11,423 nt of DNA, taken from contig NWUY0300012883.1 of assembly GCA_004151065.3 (NCBI GenBank), forward strand, positions 35,908-47,330, read 5' to 3'. Positions 9,260-11,423 of this stretch are shown here, piece by piece. The notes under the pieces were generated by a model. It had not been told where the DNA came from. It saw only the letters and a program-made list of their open reading frames with translations, and ran no database searches. The number at the start of each line of letters is the position of its first letter. Positions within the stretch are counted from its first letter, which is position 1. This DNA comes from Larix sibirica (lineage: Eukaryota > Streptophyta > Pinopsida > Pinales > Pinaceae). The position numbers and the translations under genes are program-made.

Positions 9260-9376
9260 AAATCACAAAAGCAACAGGGCCTTAATCACATGAGAAACAA
9301 TTATTCCAAACATACACAGGGTTGTGCTAAGCTCTTTGTGTGGATTGTTTTTCCTTAAGTTGGCCACCAACGATAA

Positions 9377-9631
9377 ATCCGGCCAATAAGTCCTCAGCCA
9401 ATCCAAGAAGAAAGTGACCAAGCAAAAAGTATTGAAGAGTTTGAAAAAGAGTTAGAAATAAAATATAGAATAATTCTAGAGTTGGAAAGTGAAATCAGCA
9501 GAAAGGAGAATGAGATGGCATACTTGGGAAAATAAATAGGTGAATTATAGGGCCAGTTAACTGTGAAATTCTAAGTCACAACAGATCTAANATCCACCGG
9601 TTGCACCAAAAGTGAGTCCTCTTTTCGATCC
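9377..9631 (+). pseudogene. Coiled-coil, gag-like fragment, broken
   Basis: The frame opens after a stop at 9374. It reads QEESDQAKSIEEFEKELE, then ILELESEISRKENEMAYLGK, a strongly charged heptad-like helix. It then meets stops at 9533-9535, 9548-9550 and 9572-9574, and ends at a TAG near 9630. The text between the stops (IGEL, GQLTVKF, VTTDL) stays coherent, and each stop is one C-to-T change from Gln (CAA or CAG), so the frame was once longer. Charged coiled coils are common at the N-terminus of plant Ty3/gypsy gag, and gag would follow ORF1 in a Tat/Ogre-like layout. There is no CCHC zinc knuckle or capsid block, so gag is an inference. Base 9591 is ambiguous. Confidence 0.4.
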
Positions 9632-9649
9632 TAGAGACGAATCAAGCCT

Positions 9650-11423
9650 AGTGATATTTACATAATTATTCACCTTGAGCTGGTATCCTAATTATTTTAT
9701 GACATCCTCCAAACTGTGAATAGTGAAAGGGAAAAAGCATTCCCACCTATTACCCCTTAGACCAAAATCCTTGGAGACATACATAGTTAATTTACATACA
9801 TTTATCTCCATACCAGTCCCTTGGAAAAATAAATCATCTACTTGCTTATAGTACCTTCCCTCCACCACTAGATTCAAGCAGAAAATGAGAATATAGTCTA
9901 CAAACAGAAGATGCGTCAATTGTACTTGATCACTAAAGAAGTTTCCATGGATATTTCGATGTCTACGCTTGGCATGAATAACCTGACTGAGCCCTTCCAC
10001 AATAAGTAAAAAAAGATAAGGAGACCATGGACAACCTTGTCTCAAGCCCTGGGTAGGCTTAAAAAATTTAGGCCCCAATCCATTGATGAGCACAACAAAA
10101 GAATATGAGATGACACAACCCATAATCCACTTCACAAACTCCTTACTAAACCCCACATGAAGAGGCAAGAGCCTAAAAAAAATCCATGAGACTCAATCAT
10201 AAGCCTTAGAGAGATCCAACTTTATGACAACAACATGGATGCGATTGGTCTTAATTGAATGCATACCTTCCTAAGTTGATCCTATAACCTCATGGATTGA
10301 ATAATCCTTCAGAAATCTGAATTGTTCGACAGATACTACCTTTGAGAGGATTGGCGTAATCTAAACTGTAATAATCTTTGAGATAATTTTATAAATATTG
10401 TTACAAAGAGAAATGGGCTAGAAATCATCACCAAGTCAAAGAAATCCACAAAAATTTATATTGACCAACCATTGAGACTAGGGATCTTATCCTTCTAAAA
10501 GGAACATCGAATGGACTTGAGATCATCCTTACTAATAAGGCGAAAAAGGTCCTCATTCTTCTCTTCTTCAACCATCCTTGGAAAAAGAACAACTAACCTC
10601 ATCACCACTCCCAAATTGATCCCTTCAGGTTATGTGAATAAAGACTAAAAAAGACTCACCCCAATAAGGGAAATCTCATGAAAACCTCAAACCGATAGAC
10701 CTTCCTCATTCTTCAACTCCCATACAATATTAAAGTTCCTTCACATCCTAGCATAGGACTGCAAAAAATTATTATTCCGATCTCTAGCAGCAAGCTATAA
10801 ATCCATGCTCTTTAAATTCCATTCAATCTCTTTATTGCACAACAATTTTTCTTTCCTATGTTCCAAACCTATAATAATTTTCATGCCCCTTTCATTACTG
10901 ATCCCTGCTAGATGATCCTAAAAAAATTGAGTTATCTGAGACTCAATATCAGTCAATTGTTCCCCTCTTTGAATGCCTTTCCCTTCCCCATTCCATGACC
11001 TTTTCCTTTATAGCTTGCAAAGAATTTACAAATTGAACCCCATCTCTATTATCCCCCACTTGCTCAATGTGACACCAATTCTTTTAAACAATCTGCTTGA
11101 ACTCCTCCTTCATAGACCAACTAGAATTGTATTTAAAGGGAGTACCTGGCTTTTCTTCCCTAGTCCCAAACACAAAAAGATAAAAAAAATCGACAACTGT
11201 CAACCCAAGCATAAATACTATTTATAGATTGAAACACTTCTTCATGGACCATAGATCTATCCGATATCTTTGTGAATCCCTCCCTTCTGATTCAATTGTT
11301 GCTCCAAGTTGGGTGAATTAGACTCTGTTCAACATCAACCCAACCCATTCCTTCAAAATTATCCAAGAAAAACTGAGCAAGACGATCTTCGCTAGCGAAA
11401 GAGCCCCAAATTTCCTCACGACT
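9650..11423 (-). pseudogene. LINE (L1-like) ORF2 remnant: endonuclease end and reverse transcriptase
   Basis: Read on the - strand from the window end, it begins within the apurinic-type endonuclease: FLDNFEGMGWVDVEQS, HPTWSNN (stop at 11292-11294 in place of a residue) and a degraded DRSMVHEEV block near 11240. A linker with several stops and shifts follows (RNNNFLQSYARM, WELKNEEG). The reverse transcriptase then has PISLCNNIYKIISKII (about 10415 down), VEQFRFLKDYSIHE, VIKLDLSKAYD (stop at 10193-10195), INGLGPKFFKP, GLRQGCPWSPYLF (about 10048-10010) and THLLFVDY. The order and wording match plant LINEs. About 45 codons seem deleted near 10420, between DFFDLV and PISLCN. Similarity ends near 9660 at LGYQLKVNNY, before the thumb. 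It is non-functional and is cut at the 5' side by the window edge. Confidence 0.85.
9692..10168 (-). pseudogene. Longest open part of the LINE reverse transcriptase (palm)
   Basis: This 158-residue open stretch of the LINE pseudogene carries the palm of the polymerase. The usual catalytic F(A/V)DD is FVDY here: Asp is GAC at 9896-9898, but the second Asp is Tyr (TAT at 9893-9895). The Leu of GCPLSP is Trp. It is continuous in frame with the KLDLSKAYD block upstream through a TGA at 10193, so the TTG at 10168 is not a real start. It ends at a TAA (9689-9691) after SLEDVIK, where the family has Lys-Tyr-Leu-Gly, so the stop probably replaced Tyr. Confidence 0.85.

Larger units (their letters stand above)
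7816..9376. other. No gene; non-coding spacer with small inverted repeats
   Basis: The stretch is AT-rich with no supported reading frame. Small structures seen are a hairpin at 7962-7982, a tRNA-like patch at 8434-8525, a near-perfect 8-base inverted repeat around 8825-8852, a 12-base palindrome at 9065-9076 and an 18-base inverted repeat at 9242-9259. The shared 14-mer AATTGTTATAGGTT occurs near 8041 and near 8967. It would be the spacer between ORF1 and gag if the surrounding fragments belong to one element. Confidence 0.4.

Noticed and set aside
9361-9378. TGGCCACCAACGATAAAT as a tRNA primer-binding site just before the gag-like frame
   Set aside because: Starts with TGG but matches no tRNA 3' end well, and is not preceded by a CA-ending LTR.
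10973-11227. 84-residue open stretch on the + strand
   Set aside because: Antisense shadow of the LINE endonuclease/linker region.
1-11423. CRISPR array, bacterial operon or host plant gene
   Set aside because: No regularly spaced identical repeats, no ribosome-binding sites with compact genes, and all coding signal is retroelement-like.

Overview
The window looks like plant nuclear repeat DNA from a large, repeat-rich genome. It is AT-rich, no host gene or bacterial-style operon is visible, and every recognisable coding stretch is a decayed retroelement. It holds plant-type Ty3/gypsy pol sequence on the + strand and a plant LINE (non-LTR, L1-like) reverse transcriptase on the - strand. The species cannot be told from the sequence. 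Two ambiguous bases (n at 224 and 9591) suggest unfinished sequence.

Layout. 1-457: unassigned lead-in, possibly the degraded spacer upstream of reverse transcriptase. 458-3478: a Ty3/gypsy pol pseudogene in the order reverse transcriptase, RNase H, integrase, with six in-frame stops and three single-base frameshifts. 3479-4331: non-coding 3' flank. 4332-4803: four diverged copies of a tandem repeat. 4854-4867: a polypurine run that could be the element's plus-strand primer site. 4868-6280: no gene; the likeliest place for an LTR, with a strong hairpin at 5365-5401. 6281-7815: a second long broken reading frame of about 510 codons with an acidic middle and a charged helical tail. 7816-9376: no gene; contains a tRNA-like/SINE-like patch near 8434-8525. 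9377-9631: a short coiled-coil, gag-like fragment. 9650-11423: a LINE open reading frame 2 remnant on the - strand, from the endonuclease C-terminus through the reverse transcriptase, cut off by the window end and broken near 9650.

How the parts fit. The + strand order is pol, repeat-bearing 3' UTR, polypurine tract, possible LTR, unknown ORF, coiled-coil gag-like start. This would be expected if the 3' half of one Tat/Ogre-like element is followed by the 5' part of another, perhaps across a shared LTR. That is inference, because no LTR pair or primer-binding site could be proved. None of these genes looks functional. Most stops fall where the family has Arg, Gln or Trp, the pattern left by cytosine methylation and deamination. 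The least familiar piece is the 6281-7815 frame. I see no convincing new biological system beyond it.
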